Shown here: positions 24,201 through 32,568 of the stretch, piece after piece | Numbering within the stretch: the first letter of the stretch is position 1 | How the letters are laid out: the number at the start of each line of letters is the position of its first letter | Origin: Pseudohongiella sp. | GTDB taxonomy: Bacteria > Pseudomonadota > Gammaproteobacteria > Pseudomonadales > Pseudohongiellaceae | NCBI GenBank assembly: GCA_030696315.1 | Contig: JAUYSM010000057.1 | Location: 1-34,490 of the forward strand | Length of the DNA stretch: 34,490 nt | Reading direction: 5' to 3' | Position numbers and translations under genes: made by a program | Notes under the pieces: model-generated | What the model saw: only the letters and a program-made list of their open reading frames with translations | The model's database searches: none | What the model was told of the DNA's origin: nothing

Positions 24201-27068
24201 ACTGACGTCGACCGTCGTGACTCCCGTCACATTGGTGTGGTTAACCGTACGACTGCCGCCAAGAATGCTGACCACGGGCGCAACAGGTGCTGCGACGTTG
24301 ATATTCACAGATGCGCTGGCTGTCAGGCCCACGTTATCTCTGGCAGTGAAGGTAACAACGTTATTGCCGTTTGGAACAGGAATGCTGGTAGTCAAGCCTG
24401 TGCCAGCTGGTGCGCCGTTCAAAAGCCATGTTGTCTCAACAATGCTGCCATCCAGATCTGCAGCAGTCGCTGCAAAAGCAAGGGTTTCGCCCGGCAAGCC
24501 GTTGGTATCTATGACATTGCGGTCGCCGCCATTAATGCTGACAACCGGAACCACAGGAGGACGCACAGTGATGTTAACGGAGGCCGTTCTGACCAGGCCG
24601 ACGTTGTCGCGAGCGCGGAAGGTGACCGCTGTCACGCCATTTGGTACCTGAAGCTGAGCTTCCAGCCCTGTCGCAACCACTGCGCCAGCAATCAGCCACT
24701 CAGCTAGCGCAATTGTGCCATCCGGGTCACGTGCAGTACCTGTCACTGAAACCAGCTCGCCCGCCAGACCATTGGTATCAACGACAATGCGATCTCCACC
24801 ATTGATAGTGACGATTGGCGGTACCGGCGGTTGTACACGGATATTGACTGACGAGGTACTGATCAGGCCAACATTGTCAACGGCGCGAATGCTGACCACC
24901 GAGTCACCATTCGGCAATTGAATGGTGGGGGAGAGGCCACTGCCAGCCGGAGCACCGTCTACCAGCCATTCAATGCTGGCAAGGGTGCCGTCAGCGTCAG
25001 CTGCGGTTCCGGAGAACACTACTGGCTCGCCGTCGATCGCGTTAGTGTCAATAATGGTGCGATCACCACCGGCTACTGATGTGGTTGGCGGTATGGGCGG
25101 GCCAACGATGATGCCAACAGAAGCACTGGCAGACAAACCGCCAGCGTCGGTTGCTTTAAACTCCAGTGTCGATGAGCCGTCTGGCAGATCAACACTGATA
25201 GAGTCACCAGAACCAATTGAGGAGCCGTTCAGAATCCACTCGGTGCTGGTGACATTGTTTTCAGCGTCAATGACGGACGCAGTATACGTGACGGTCTCAC
25301 CTATTTTGCCATCGGTATCGATGATGCTGGTCGGACCGGTCACGCTGACCGTTGGAGACGTATTTGCCTCTTCCACAAAAATGGTAACCGAGGTTTCGCT
25401 CGACAGACCCAAATTGTCGGTTGCCTTAAAGCTAACCGTGTTGCTGCCGTTGTTGAGCACCGCATCCAGGCTAAGGCCAGAACCGGCGGGCGTGCCATTC
25501 ACAGTCCATTCAGTGCTGGCAATAGAACCGTTATCCGTTGCGCTTGCTGACAGTGATACGGTTTCACCGGCTTTGCCGTCGGTATCAATTTGCGTGAAGC
25601 TGCCTTGATTGATGGCAACAACCGGCGGTGTATTAACAGGCGCAAGCACGGTGATGGTTACTGAGGTTTCATCAGACAGGCCAGCGTTGTCAGTGGCCTT
25701 GAAGGTCACAACGGTCGGGCCGACCGGCAAGGTAGCCTTGATTGAGTTACCTGAGCCGGAAGAAACACCACCCACAAACCACTCGGTTGTCGCAATGGTG
25801 CCGTCCGCATCTGTAGCGCTCGCGGTCAATTCAACTTCTTCGGTTGCCAGTCCATCCGTATCAGCAACATCACGATCACCACCGTCGATGGAAACTTCAG
25901 GCGGCGTGGGCACACCGACTGTGATCACAACAGTGGAGTCAGTGACCGCGTCGTCATCGTCCGTTACGCGGAAGGTTACGTTGGTTTGACCATCAGGCAG
26001 CGCGATATTGGCTTTTGTACCGGTTGCAACTTCTGCACCGCCAACCAGCCATTTTGTTGATTTAATGGTGCCGTCAGAATCTGCAGCATTACCCGTCAGA
26101 GATACAGTTTCACCCGCAACACCATCGGTGTCGTTAAACGTTTGCGCACCACCTTCGATAGAGGCAGTAGGCGGTACGTTTGCAGGCGGCGCCACACAGG
26201 TGTCAGTAAAGGCTGTGGGTGCCGCAGCGGCAACGCCGCCCGCGCCCGCCACACTGAATTGACCTTGCACAGCAAAGGCAGCACTGAACTGCTCATTCAC
26301 GCGGAAGGCAGCATTGCTGACGGTTCCCAGCAACTCGAATACGCTGCTCAGTTCCGAGGCAGGACTCAGAGCACAAACGGTTCGTGCTTGCGGCAGCGGC
26401 GAAAAGCTACCGGCATTCACCAGACCAAAACGCACATCCGGGCCGGATGTCTTTTCGATCACAACGGTGTAAGTGTAATGCCCTGGCGTTGTATTGAAGG
26501 AATCAAAAATCGCATCAAAAATCGGGTTGGAGCCTCTCAATCGCGATACCAGCGTTGCGCCGTTAAATGACACGCTGCCGCCGCTGATCGAGATAGGACC
26601 ATTGGTGGCGCCGTTACTCAACAGGCGCGTAACGTTGGTAGCGTCGTCACGGCCGATAACCACCAGGTTTTGCGCTGGAATTGAGCCAGTCAAGGTGTTG
26701 CCACTGTTGCTGACCGTCATGTTCAATGTGCCGAGATAGGCTTCAATACGACGGTCAGAATTGTCGTCATCAATAACCACACCAACTTTAAAGGCGTAGG
26801 TGCCGTTAGTCTTGACGTCAGCTTCATTCACAAGGTTGAAGCTGAAGTTAGGGATGCCGAAGCTGTCCGCCAAGGGTACGCCGGTGACTGACGGGATAAC
26901 CCCGTTCACGCCCACCGTCACCGCTTGGTTAAACCCAGTATTTGAAATTGTGAGGGCACCATTCTCGATGGTGAAGTCATTCGCTGCGGCGTGGCTGCCC
27001 AGACCCGTCAGTACGCTAGCGATAGCGACACTGATCAACCGCTTTTTGAAATTTGTCCGACTTTTCAT
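21243..27068 (-). CDS. Very large secreted protein with twelve Ig/PKD-like repeats
   Basis: The protein has 1941 residues from ATG 27068, which is preceded by AGAGGGAA; an extra 13 upstream codons are open but lack a ribosome-binding site. A clear signal peptide (KKRLISVAIASVLTG, likely cleavage AAA-N near 29) is followed by a unique domain to about residue 300 containing two cysteines. Twelve tandem repeats of about 90 residues follow (300-1379), then an Ala/Gln/Asn-rich, probably helical region (about 1385-1660) and a unique C-terminal domain. DANGDGKLD at 1917-1925 resembles a calcium-binding loop. No transmembrane anchor, LPXTG or recognisable autotransporter barrel was seen at the C-terminus. 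A surface adhesin or extracellular scaffold is plausible. The neighbouring minus-strand barrel gene is separately terminated. Confidence 0.85.
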   Translation of the reverse strand: MKSRTNFKKRLISVAIASVLTGLGSHAAANDFTIENGALTISNTGFNQAVTVGVNGVIPSVTGVPLADSFGIPNFSFNLVNEADVKTNGTYAFKVGVVIDDDNSDRRIEAYLGTLNMTVSNSGNTLTGSIPAQNLVVIGRDDATNVTRLLSNGATNGPISISGGSVSFNGATLVSRLRGSNPIFDAIFDSFNTTPGHYTYTVVIEKTSGPDVRFGLVNAGSFSPLPQARTVCALSPASELSSVFELLGTVSNAAFRVNEQFSAAFAVQGQFSVAGAGGVAAAAPTAFTDTCVAPPANVPPTASIEGGAQTFNDTDGVAGETVSLTGNAADSDGTIKSTKWLVGGAEVATGTKANIALPDGQTNVTFRVTDDDDAVTDSTVVITVGVPTPPEVSIDGGDRDVADTDGLATEEVELTASATDADGTIATTEWFVGGVSSGSGNSIKATLPVGPTVVTFKATDNAGLSDETSVTITVLAPVNTPPVVAINQGSFTQIDTDGKAGETVSLSASATDNGSIASTEWTVNGTPAGSGLSLDAVLNNGSNTVSFKATDNLGLSSETSVTIFVEEANTSPTVSVTGPTSIIDTDGKIGETVTYTASVIDAENNVTSTEWILNGSSIGSGDSISVDLPDGSSTLEFKATDAGGLSASASVGIIVGPPIPPTTSVAGGDRTIIDTNAIDGEPVVFSGTAADADGTLASIEWLVDGAPAGSGLSPTIQLPNGDSVVSIRAVDNVGLISTSSVNIRVQPPVPPIVTINGGDRIVVDTNGLAGELVSVTGTARDPDGTIALAEWLIAGAVVATGLEAQLQVPNGVTAVTFRARDNVGLVRTASVNITVRPPVVPVVSINGGDRNVIDTNGLPGETLAFAATAADLDGSIVETTWLLNGAPAGTGLTTSIPVPNGNNVVTFTARDNVGLTASASVNINVAAPVAPVVSILGGSRTVNHTNVTGVTTVDVSGAAADADGSIVSTEWLVGGNVVATGTSASLTLPNGANTVTFRATDNTGVSSTASATITVVSRIAPVVSIVGGSRTVADTNNIAGEAVVLTATATDANGTIASTEWLVGGSVVATGLSATLTLPDGGTAVTFRATDNDGQSTSTTATVTVVSALPNTPPVITITAPTTVPDSDGLPGQDVAVTAVATDVGGSVSLIEWQVGGEVVATGASAVLSLPNGSTTVTARAIDNLGASTTTSATINVLAPAAPVVAIDGGSRTIVDTNGVPGEFVTVSASATDSDGTIVSSQWLVGGTVVANGTSATLNLPEGANTVSFRATDNVGLTSTATATLTVNAPVAPVVSILTANLNIPDSNSRPGEPVSLFGTATDADGTIVTSQWLVNGTVVSTGLAADLVLADGTSSVEFRATDNSGMTSSASTTVVVQQFIPPPTEAEVNQGAQNQRDTAARLRTLIETNPQAAAAEAGAAALEAAAKAASLRRAADTGSASNSAIANGLGAMSQAVSSATRAGAGATDQNTRNQINAQAKETVANSSLLLSQMAENAASTGVGLTIEEEQQVQQASSNLLDTTTDIARNVTNTDELLDVVNAANRITESNQRLGIPATPELVAKTAAASLEIATKVAAQALAELGSNLSESEIRTALSANPNALQTVIDSALKIPPTTTKTQVQKNQEATANAGANPPAGLVDRLAAASGTAVDPRTVQIGGISALQAITNLFGAIGLEALTVTMIDANGRIASVTNLESGAAQIKVDDATGLVTLSLPGETYAGAIVGVRSVPATVPTGIRFRADGRGLIVNNGFAIEIAPAPISLVKFVTAVERSGFPFRLNPNASITLQVGNGERFSGTFAYDNLTGIDLAACGDLSFIEPTGALNSAGYAFGVRCANGALQHVVPFIESSTFNDSVRAFGLTPSTDRNTGFVTVPTVGVFKPNFFVLAPTPEERVFHNTNKDAFGNAVQYLDANGDGKLDVKLITATGTQLLYGVN
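22931..26171 (-). repeat. Twelve tandem ~270-bp repeats encoding Ig/PKD-like domains
   Basis: Each unit begins PxVSIxGGxR, has a D(T/S)(D/N)G turn near position 15, an A-x-D-x-DG-(T/S)-I turn, then E-W-L-V-x-G, a LP(N/D)G turn, and ends VTFRATDN-G followed by SATITV. Unit length is 88-92 residues, close to 270 bp, and 12 units fill 3.24 kb. Middle and late units (5-12) are more alike than the first four. Asp-rich turns suggest calcium-stabilised beta-sandwich domains. Repetitive DNA of this kind can change copy number by recombination. Confidence 0.9.
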
Positions 27069-27333
27069 TTTATTCCCTCTGACTCTAAAAAATTCCAGCT
27101 GCAACACTTATGGTGCTACCAGCCATGCATCCCACACGGATCGATCTTAATATTTAAAATTAAATGCCGGCTTCAGGGCTTTGATTTGCAGGGAAACTTT
27201 GTCCGTTCCACACTGTTTAAAAGCACTAGAGCCATGCAAAATACTTCTGTTTTACAATCGGTTACATTCCCGCCAGAGGTCAAAATATCAGAAACTGCCC
27301 TATGCGCTCAATGTTAACCTTTAATAAAACTGC

Positions 27334-27358
27334 AAAAAACTACCCGTTTGGGTAGTTT
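27334..27358 (-). terminator. Rho-independent terminator of the barrel gene
   Basis: On the minus strand a perfect 9-bp stem AAACTACCC / GGGTAGTTT with a 4-nt loop is followed directly by a run of T. The plus strand shows AAAAAA at 27334-27339. It lies 5 bp after the stop of the minus-strand gene ending at 27364. It separates that gene from the large repeat-protein gene downstream, which therefore needs its own promoter in 27069-27333; no convincing -35/-10 pair was found there. Confidence 0.85.
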
Positions 27359-27363
27359 CTACG

Positions 27364-28584
27364 TCAAAAAACTGACAATTTCATGCCGAACCTCAGTTCA
27401 GCAAAGCCATAAGCGATGTCACTGAGTGATCCGCTTAAGGGGTTGTTGTAGTGTGGCAATATTCCAAGGAACTGATTGCTCATCAATTTTCCGCCGGCAC
27501 CGATGTAAATGCGCGGTGTAATCCACCAGTCAACATTGCCTTCCAACACATGGTTGCTGGTCTCGGTAGTGAGATTATCAGCACGTAAAAATGAAGGGAG
27601 TGTGACAGCGGTGCTGGCACGTGTCGCAATCAGCTCACGGTCGGTGACATTGATGTACTCATAACTCAAGGTCAGAGGCAGTCGTGGCGTGATGTTCCAG
27701 CGCACGGAGGCGCCCGCTGACCATTGCTGTTCTTTGAGATCAAAGGTCTGCAAAAATGCGTTGGCGATGGCAGCAGACCGAATTTCCGACACCGTACCGG
27801 AGCTGGCGTCGGTGCGGGCATGGCCCAGCCACACATTGCCAGTGATATTGGTGCTCAGGGCTTGTGTCAGTGCCACGCGTGCAGTCCAGCCATCATCGGC
27901 CATGCGGTTGATGGCAAAGCGCTGAGCTGGGCGGAAATCAATAATGGTGCTGGCATCCAGGCGAATACGCTGTATCGACGCCCCAAAATCCTCAGAGCTG
28001 TTTTCGGTAGCCGCCAATTCAAGGCTTGCAGAGCGCCAGGGACTACTTTTATCTTTGGTGGCCGCTTCGTAAAACACCCACTCCACACCGTAACTTTCGC
28101 GTTTGGTGCGCAACTTGCTGTCCACGCTTTCCAGATCGAGGCTGGCGGGCTGAGACAATTCAGCGGTCAGATCATGTTCCTGCTGGCGGTAAAACACACT
28201 CAGCGACGGTAATACCCCAAATTGCACCTCTCCCGAGTAACCTTTGAAGTCACCGGTTTTACCACCCAGACGCGAGTTGCCGCTCAGGATGTCGCGACGG
28301 ATATTCATAAAGTCGAGTGTGTCGTTCACGCGCATCATGCTGCCGCTGACTTCAAGCTCCCACTGATCAGGCGTGTAGCCATCGGGCGAGCCATTGCTGG
28401 TCCAGCCATGTGGGCGGTCGGCCAGGGCAACATTCGAGCACAAAAAAGCAGCGCTGATCAGCAGCAGGGCTGGCGTGCATGAGCTGGTGCGTGCGCTGGT
28501 GTGCTTTGCCGGGGCGTAAAATTGACGGGCGAACTTAAACAGGGTGGAGGAGCAGGGTTTTTCGGCAGCCGACTCGGACGTCAT
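27364..28584 (-). CDS. Uncharacterised outer-membrane beta-barrel protein
   Basis: This 406-residue protein has an unusually long N-terminal region (37 residues) before a hydrophobic signal core ALLLISAAFL and probable cleavage ALA-D at 55/56. The mature part alternates hydrophobic and polar residues in many strands (for example WTARVALTQAL, NVWLGHART, LTLSYEYIN, IYIGAGGKLM). It ends AELRFGMKLSVF, with the terminal Phe expected of BAM substrates. No enzyme or transport motif was recognised. The start at 28584 has no good ribosome-binding site, but no later Met precedes the signal core. It has its own terminator and stands divergent from smc. Function unknown. Confidence 0.7.
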   Translation of the reverse strand: MTSESAAEKPCSSTLFKFARQFYAPAKHTSARTSSCTPALLLISAAFLCSNVALADRPHGWTSNGSPDGYTPDQWELEVSGSMMRVNDTLDFMNIRRDILSGNSRLGGKTGDFKGYSGEVQFGVLPSLSVFYRQQEHDLTAELSQPASLDLESVDSKLRTKRESYGVEWVFYEAATKDKSSPWRSASLELAATENSSEDFGASIQRIRLDASTIIDFRPAQRFAINRMADDGWTARVALTQALSTNITGNVWLGHARTDASSGTVSEIRSAAIANAFLQTFDLKEQQWSAGASVRWNITPRLPLTLSYEYINVTDRELIATRASTAVTLPSFLRADNLTTETSNHVLEGNVDWWITPRIYIGAGGKLMSNQFLGILPHYNNPLSGSLSDIAYGFAELRFGMKLSVF

Positions 28585-28866
28585 CGTGCGGTTCTCAGTA
28601 GCAAACTATTGATATTGGTCAATTCCATTTCGTACCCGAGAATGGTAGTCCTTTGGCCGGCATGAGTCCAGAAGGAACAGGGCCATTTGTGGAAAAAAAC
28701 GGGCAGAAACATGGCAACATTGCCGCTTTGACTTTCGCATGTGTACGCCTGCGCCGCAAATCAGCTACACTCTCCAGCTTACGGAAGAGCTTACAAAAAC
28801 CAGCTCAGAACAACAGGGTAAAACCAGACCCGACACCAAGACAAAAATAAGGCACAGCAGGGCAAC

Positions 28867-31800
28867 ATGCGTCTGAAAAGTATCAAACTCGCCGGCTTCA
28901 AGTCGTTTGTTGATCCCACCACGGTGAGCTTTCCGAGCAATCTGTGCGCGGTGGTAGGTCCCAACGGTTGTGGCAAGTCCAACATCATTGACGCCGTGCG
29001 CTGGGTGATGGGTGAAAGCTCAGCCAAGAATCTGCGCGGCGAAAACATGACCGACGTTATTTTTAACGGCTCGGGTGGACGCAAACCCGTGGGGCAGGCC
29101 AGCATCGAGCTGATTTTTGACAACAGCGACAACCGCATCACCGGCGAGTTTGCCAAGTTCAGTGAAATCTCGATCAAGCGCCGTGTGTCCCGCGACGGCG
29201 ACAATGTTTACATGCTCAACGGCACCAAATGCCGCCGCCGTGATATCACCGACCTGTTTTTAGGCACCGGTCTGGGCCCGCGCAGTTACTCCATCATCGA
29301 GCAAGGCATGGTCTCGCGGCTGATTGAATCGCGCCCGGAAGACCTGCGGGTGTTTATTGAAGAAGCGGCTGGCATTTCCAAGTACAAAGAGCGCCGTCGT
29401 GACACTGAAAACCGCATCAAGCGCACACGCGAGAACCTGGAGCGTCTGACCGACATTCGCGACGAGCTTGGGCGCCAGTTGCAGCATTTGCACCGACAAT
29501 CACAAGCGGCTGAAAAATATAAAGAATACAAGGTGCAGGAGCGTGATCTCACCGCGCAGTTTAATGCGCTGCGCTGGCGGGCGCTGGACGACGATGTCAG
29601 CACCAAACAAAGCGTCATTCAAGCCTTGGAAGTCCAGATTGAAGCGATTATTGCCGATCAGCGTGCACTGGACGCCACCCACGAACAACTGCTGCTGAAC
29701 CAGACCGATCTCAACGATCAGCTTGGCGAAGTACAAGCGCGTTTTTACGGCATTGGCGGCGATATTGCGCGCATTGAGCAGGCCATTGAGTTCCATCTGG
29801 AACGCATGAAGCAGCTGCGCCGCGATCTGGACGACAATCGGCAAAATTTCACCTCGGCACAATCCGAGATGGATACCGATGTCTTCAAGCTGGAAAATCT
29901 GCAGAACGAGCTCGACACACTGACACCCGATCTGGAGATGGCCGAGCATGCGCAGGAAGAATCCAGCATGCAGCTGGAAGACGCCGACGAGAAGATGCAG
30001 CACTGGCAGCAACAGTGGGATGAGTTTTCCCGCCGCTCCGAAGAGCCGCGCCAGACGGCTGAGGTCGAGCAATCGCGTATTCAGCAGCTGGAAAAAATTG
30101 TAGAGCGAGGCATTGAGCGCCGCACGCGATTGCGCGAAGAACGTGCCGCTTTGGGCGAGAACCCTGAGCAGGACGTGATTGACGAGTTGTCCATGCAGCT
30201 CACGCAGATGGAAGACGACATCGACGCGCAGCAAACGCGCAACGGCGATCTGGCCTCACGCATCGAACAGGAACGCACCCGCGGTCAACAACTGGCGCAT
30301 GAACTGGATCAGGCCCGCAGCCAGCTGCAACGCCAGAAAGGCCAGTTTGCCTCGTTGGAAGCCCTGCAAAAAGCCGCGCTCGGGCAAACCAACAACACCC
30401 TGAACAAATGGCTGGGCCAGCACCAGCTGGACAATCAGGCGCGCCTTGGCGAACACATCAAAGTCGCCGACGGCTGGGAGCACGCCGTCGAAGCCGTGCT
30501 CGCCGACACCCTGCAAGCCATCTGCGTCGACAACATCAACACCGTCGCCGCCGCGCTTGCCACCTTGCCCGCTGGCGTTGTGGCGTTAATCGAACCGGGG
30601 ACGGAGGTGCCAAGAACGGGGACTGAGCAAGGAACGGGGACGGAGGTGCCGAAGGCAGCTCCGTCCCCTGGGCCAACGTTTCTTGCCTCCCACATCACCA
30701 CCAGCATCGACCTCAGCGGTCTGCTCGCCGGCATCTACACCGCCGAGTCGCTGGATCAGGCGCTGAGCCTGCGCGCAACGCTGTCCGCCGGTGAATCCGT
30801 GGTCACCAAGCAGGGTTTGTGGCTGGGCCGCAACTGGATACGTGTGCGCAAATCGGTGGATGCCAGCGAGGGCCTGCTGACGCGCAAAGGCGACATGACA
30901 CGCCTGTCCGAGCAAATGGAAATGCTGCAAAATCAAGTGGATGAGCTGCAGGAACAGCAGCAGCTCAGCCGCGACAACTTGCGCGATCTGGAGAGCGAGC
31001 GCGAGGCGATTCAGCGTCAGATCGCCCAGATGAGCCGCGATTACAGCGAGCTCAAGTCCCGCCTCAGTGCGCGCATCATGAAAGAAGAGCAGACCACCCA
31101 GCGCCGCCAGCGTCTGCAATTTGAGCTGGAAGAGCTGCAGAAACAGCTGGAAATCGAGCAGGACAACATCACGCACTCCCGTGAGAATCTGCAAAACGCG
31201 CTCGACGCCATGGAACAAGACATCGAGCGCCGCGAATCACTGCTGCAGCAACGTGATGAACTGCGCCACACACTGGATCAGGTGCGCCAAAAAGCCCGTC
31301 ACGACAAAGACATGAGTCATCAGCTGCGTCTACGCGAGCAACTGTTACGCTCGCAAATCGCCGCCATGGACGATGCCAAAAAACGCATGAGCACCCAGGT
31401 GCAGCGTGCGCGTGAGCGCATCGAATCCATCGAAAAGCAGCTCAACGAATCCGACATGCCGCTGGAAGGCAAACGTATGGAGCTGGAGCAGCTGCTGCAA
31501 AAACGCCTCGACGTTGAAGAGCAGATGAACAAAGCCAAAACCGCGGCCGATGCCAACGAACATCAGCTGCGCGCGCTCGAACAACAGCGCATCGGCTACG
31601 AACGCAAAGCCGCCGGTGTGCGCGAACAGCTGATGGAAAGCCGCCTGAAAACCGAGGGCGATCTGGTGAAACGACAGGCGCTGGCGGATCAGCTGCGCGA
31701 AGCGCGTTACGATCTGCCAACCGTGCTCAGCAATCTGCCGGTCGACCTCACCGCGCAGACCTGTGAGGAAGAACTGGAAGCCATCGGCCAGCGCATCTCC

Positions 31801-32418
31801 CGACTTGGCGCGATCAACCTGGCCGCGATTGACGAATACGCCCAGCAGTCCGAGCGCAAAACCTATCTGGACGCGCAAAACGAAGATCTTGAAAAAGCGC
31901 TGGCCACACTCGAAAACGCCATTCGCAAAATTGACCGCGAGACGCGCACACGCTTTAAAGAGACCTTCGACAAAATCAACGCCGGCCTGCAGGAACTGTT
32001 CCCCAAAGTCTTTGGCGGCGGTCACGCATATCTCGACATGACCGGCGAAGATCTGCTCGACACCGGCGTGGCCATCATGGCGCGCCCGCCCGGCAAAAAG
32101 AACAGCACGATCCACCTGCTGTCCGGTGGTGAAAAAGCCATGACCGCCATCGCGCTGGTATTCTCGATTTTCAGGCTGAATCCGTCGCCTTTCTGTATGC
32201 TGGACGAAGTTGACGCACCCTTGGATGATGCCAACACCGCGCGCTACGGCCGCCTGGTCAAGGAAATGTCGGATTCCGTGCAATTTATCTTTATTACGCA
32301 CAACAAACTGACCATGGAAGTGGCCAACCAGCTGCTCGGCGTCACCATGCACGAGCCCGGCGTGTCGCGTATCGTGGCGGTTGATATAGAAGAGGCTGCC
32401 GAGCTGGCGGCGATGTAG
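28867..32418 (+). CDS. smc: Chromosome segregation ATPase SMC with repeat insertion in the hinge
   Basis: This 1183-residue SMC protein forms the ring-shaped condensin that folds and segregates the chromosome. The Walker A GPNGCGKS is at residues 31-38. Long coiled coils (about 165-500 and 660-1000) flank a hinge at about 505-660. The ABC signature LSGGEK is at 1085-1090 and Walker B FCMLDEVD has D1113/E1114. All ATPase motifs are intact. Within the hinge, residues about 577-601 (PGTEVP, then GTEVPKAAPSPGP) are translated REP-like palindromes, adding about 24 residues to a family length near 1160. The frame stays open. It is followed by zipA, the usual gammaproteobacterial order. The 282 bp upstream show no clear promoter. 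Confidence 0.95.
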   Translation: MRLKSIKLAGFKSFVDPTTVSFPSNLCAVVGPNGCGKSNIIDAVRWVMGESSAKNLRGENMTDVIFNGSGGRKPVGQASIELIFDNSDNRITGEFAKFSEISIKRRVSRDGDNVYMLNGTKCRRRDITDLFLGTGLGPRSYSIIEQGMVSRLIESRPEDLRVFIEEAAGISKYKERRRDTENRIKRTRENLERLTDIRDELGRQLQHLHRQSQAAEKYKEYKVQERDLTAQFNALRWRALDDDVSTKQSVIQALEVQIEAIIADQRALDATHEQLLLNQTDLNDQLGEVQARFYGIGGDIARIEQAIEFHLERMKQLRRDLDDNRQNFTSAQSEMDTDVFKLENLQNELDTLTPDLEMAEHAQEESSMQLEDADEKMQHWQQQWDEFSRRSEEPRQTAEVEQSRIQQLEKIVERGIERRTRLREERAALGENPEQDVIDELSMQLTQMEDDIDAQQTRNGDLASRIEQERTRGQQLAHELDQARSQLQRQKGQFASLEALQKAALGQTNNTLNKWLGQHQLDNQARLGEHIKVADGWEHAVEAVLADTLQAICVDNINTVAAALATLPAGVVALIEPGTEVPRTGTEQGTGTEVPKAAPSPGPTFLASHITTSIDLSGLLAGIYTAESLDQALSLRATLSAGESVVTKQGLWLGRNWIRVRKSVDASEGLLTRKGDMTRLSEQMEMLQNQVDELQEQQQLSRDNLRDLESEREAIQRQIAQMSRDYSELKSRLSARIMKEEQTTQRRQRLQFELEELQKQLEIEQDNITHSRENLQNALDAMEQDIERRESLLQQRDELRHTLDQVRQKARHDKDMSHQLRLREQLLRSQIAAMDDAKKRMSTQVQRARERIESIEKQLNESDMPLEGKRMELEQLLQKRLDVEEQMNKAKTAADANEHQLRALEQQRIGYERKAAGVREQLMESRLKTEGDLVKRQALADQLREARYDLPTVLSNLPVDLTAQTCEEELEAIGQRISRLGAINLAAIDEYAQQSERKTYLDAQNEDLEKALATLENAIRKIDRETRTRFKETFDKINAGLQELFPKVFGGGHAYLDMTGEDLLDTGVAIMARPPGKKNSTIHLLSGGEKAMTAIALVFSIFRLNPSPFCMLDEVDAPLDDANTARYGRLVKEMSDSVQFIFITHNKLTMEVANQLLGVTMHEPGVSRIVAVDIEEAAELAAM
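30597..30668 (+). repeat. REP-like palindromes inserted in frame within smc
   Basis: A full palindrome lies at 30636-30668, with arms GGGGACGGAG and CTCCGTCCCC around TGCC-gaa-GGCA. A left half-copy lies at 30597-30612 and a shorter GGGGAC trace at 30618-30623. The two main copies are in the same orientation, 39 bp apart. The block spans 72 bp, exactly 24 codons, so the smc frame is preserved. The palindrome differs by one loop base from the copy at 18309 and resembles that at 32455. Confidence 0.9.
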
Positions 32419-32424
32419 CTGACT

Positions 32425-32552
32425 GGGGACGGAGGCATGCCTCCAGCTTAGAACGGGGACGGAGGTGCCAAAGGCAGCTCCGAAACGGGGACGGAGGCAT
32501 GCCTCCGTCCCCTGGTTAAAAGGACAACAGACGGAGGCATGCCTCCGTCCCC
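32425..32552. repeat. Array of four REP-like palindromes between smc and zipA
   Basis: Four units fill most of the 150 bp between the two genes. Unit 1 (32425-32444) and unit 2 (32455-32482) each lack their final bases. Unit 3 (32487-32512) is a perfect 26-bp palindrome with half-site GGGGACGGAGGCA. Unit 4 (about 32530-32552) lacks its left GGG. Unit 2 has the TGCC-aaa-GGCA core seen in smc and at 18309; the others have a GGCATGCC core. The array starts 7 bp after the smc stop and ends 16 bp before the zipA start. It may affect coupling of the two genes. Confidence 0.88.
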
Positions 32553-32568
32553 TTAAAAAGGACCATAG

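Noticed and set aside
22969-24651. 560-codon open frame on the plus strand opposite the repeat protein
   Set aside because: It is antisense to the Ig-like repeats and repeats with the same period. The sense frame has a signal peptide, a ribosome-binding site and coherent domains. The open antisense frame is a by-product of the repeated codon pattern.
28585-28866. Promoter for smc
   Set aside because: A TTGACT and a TACACT are present but 32 bp apart, and no other pair has acceptable spacing, so no promoter is called in this gap.
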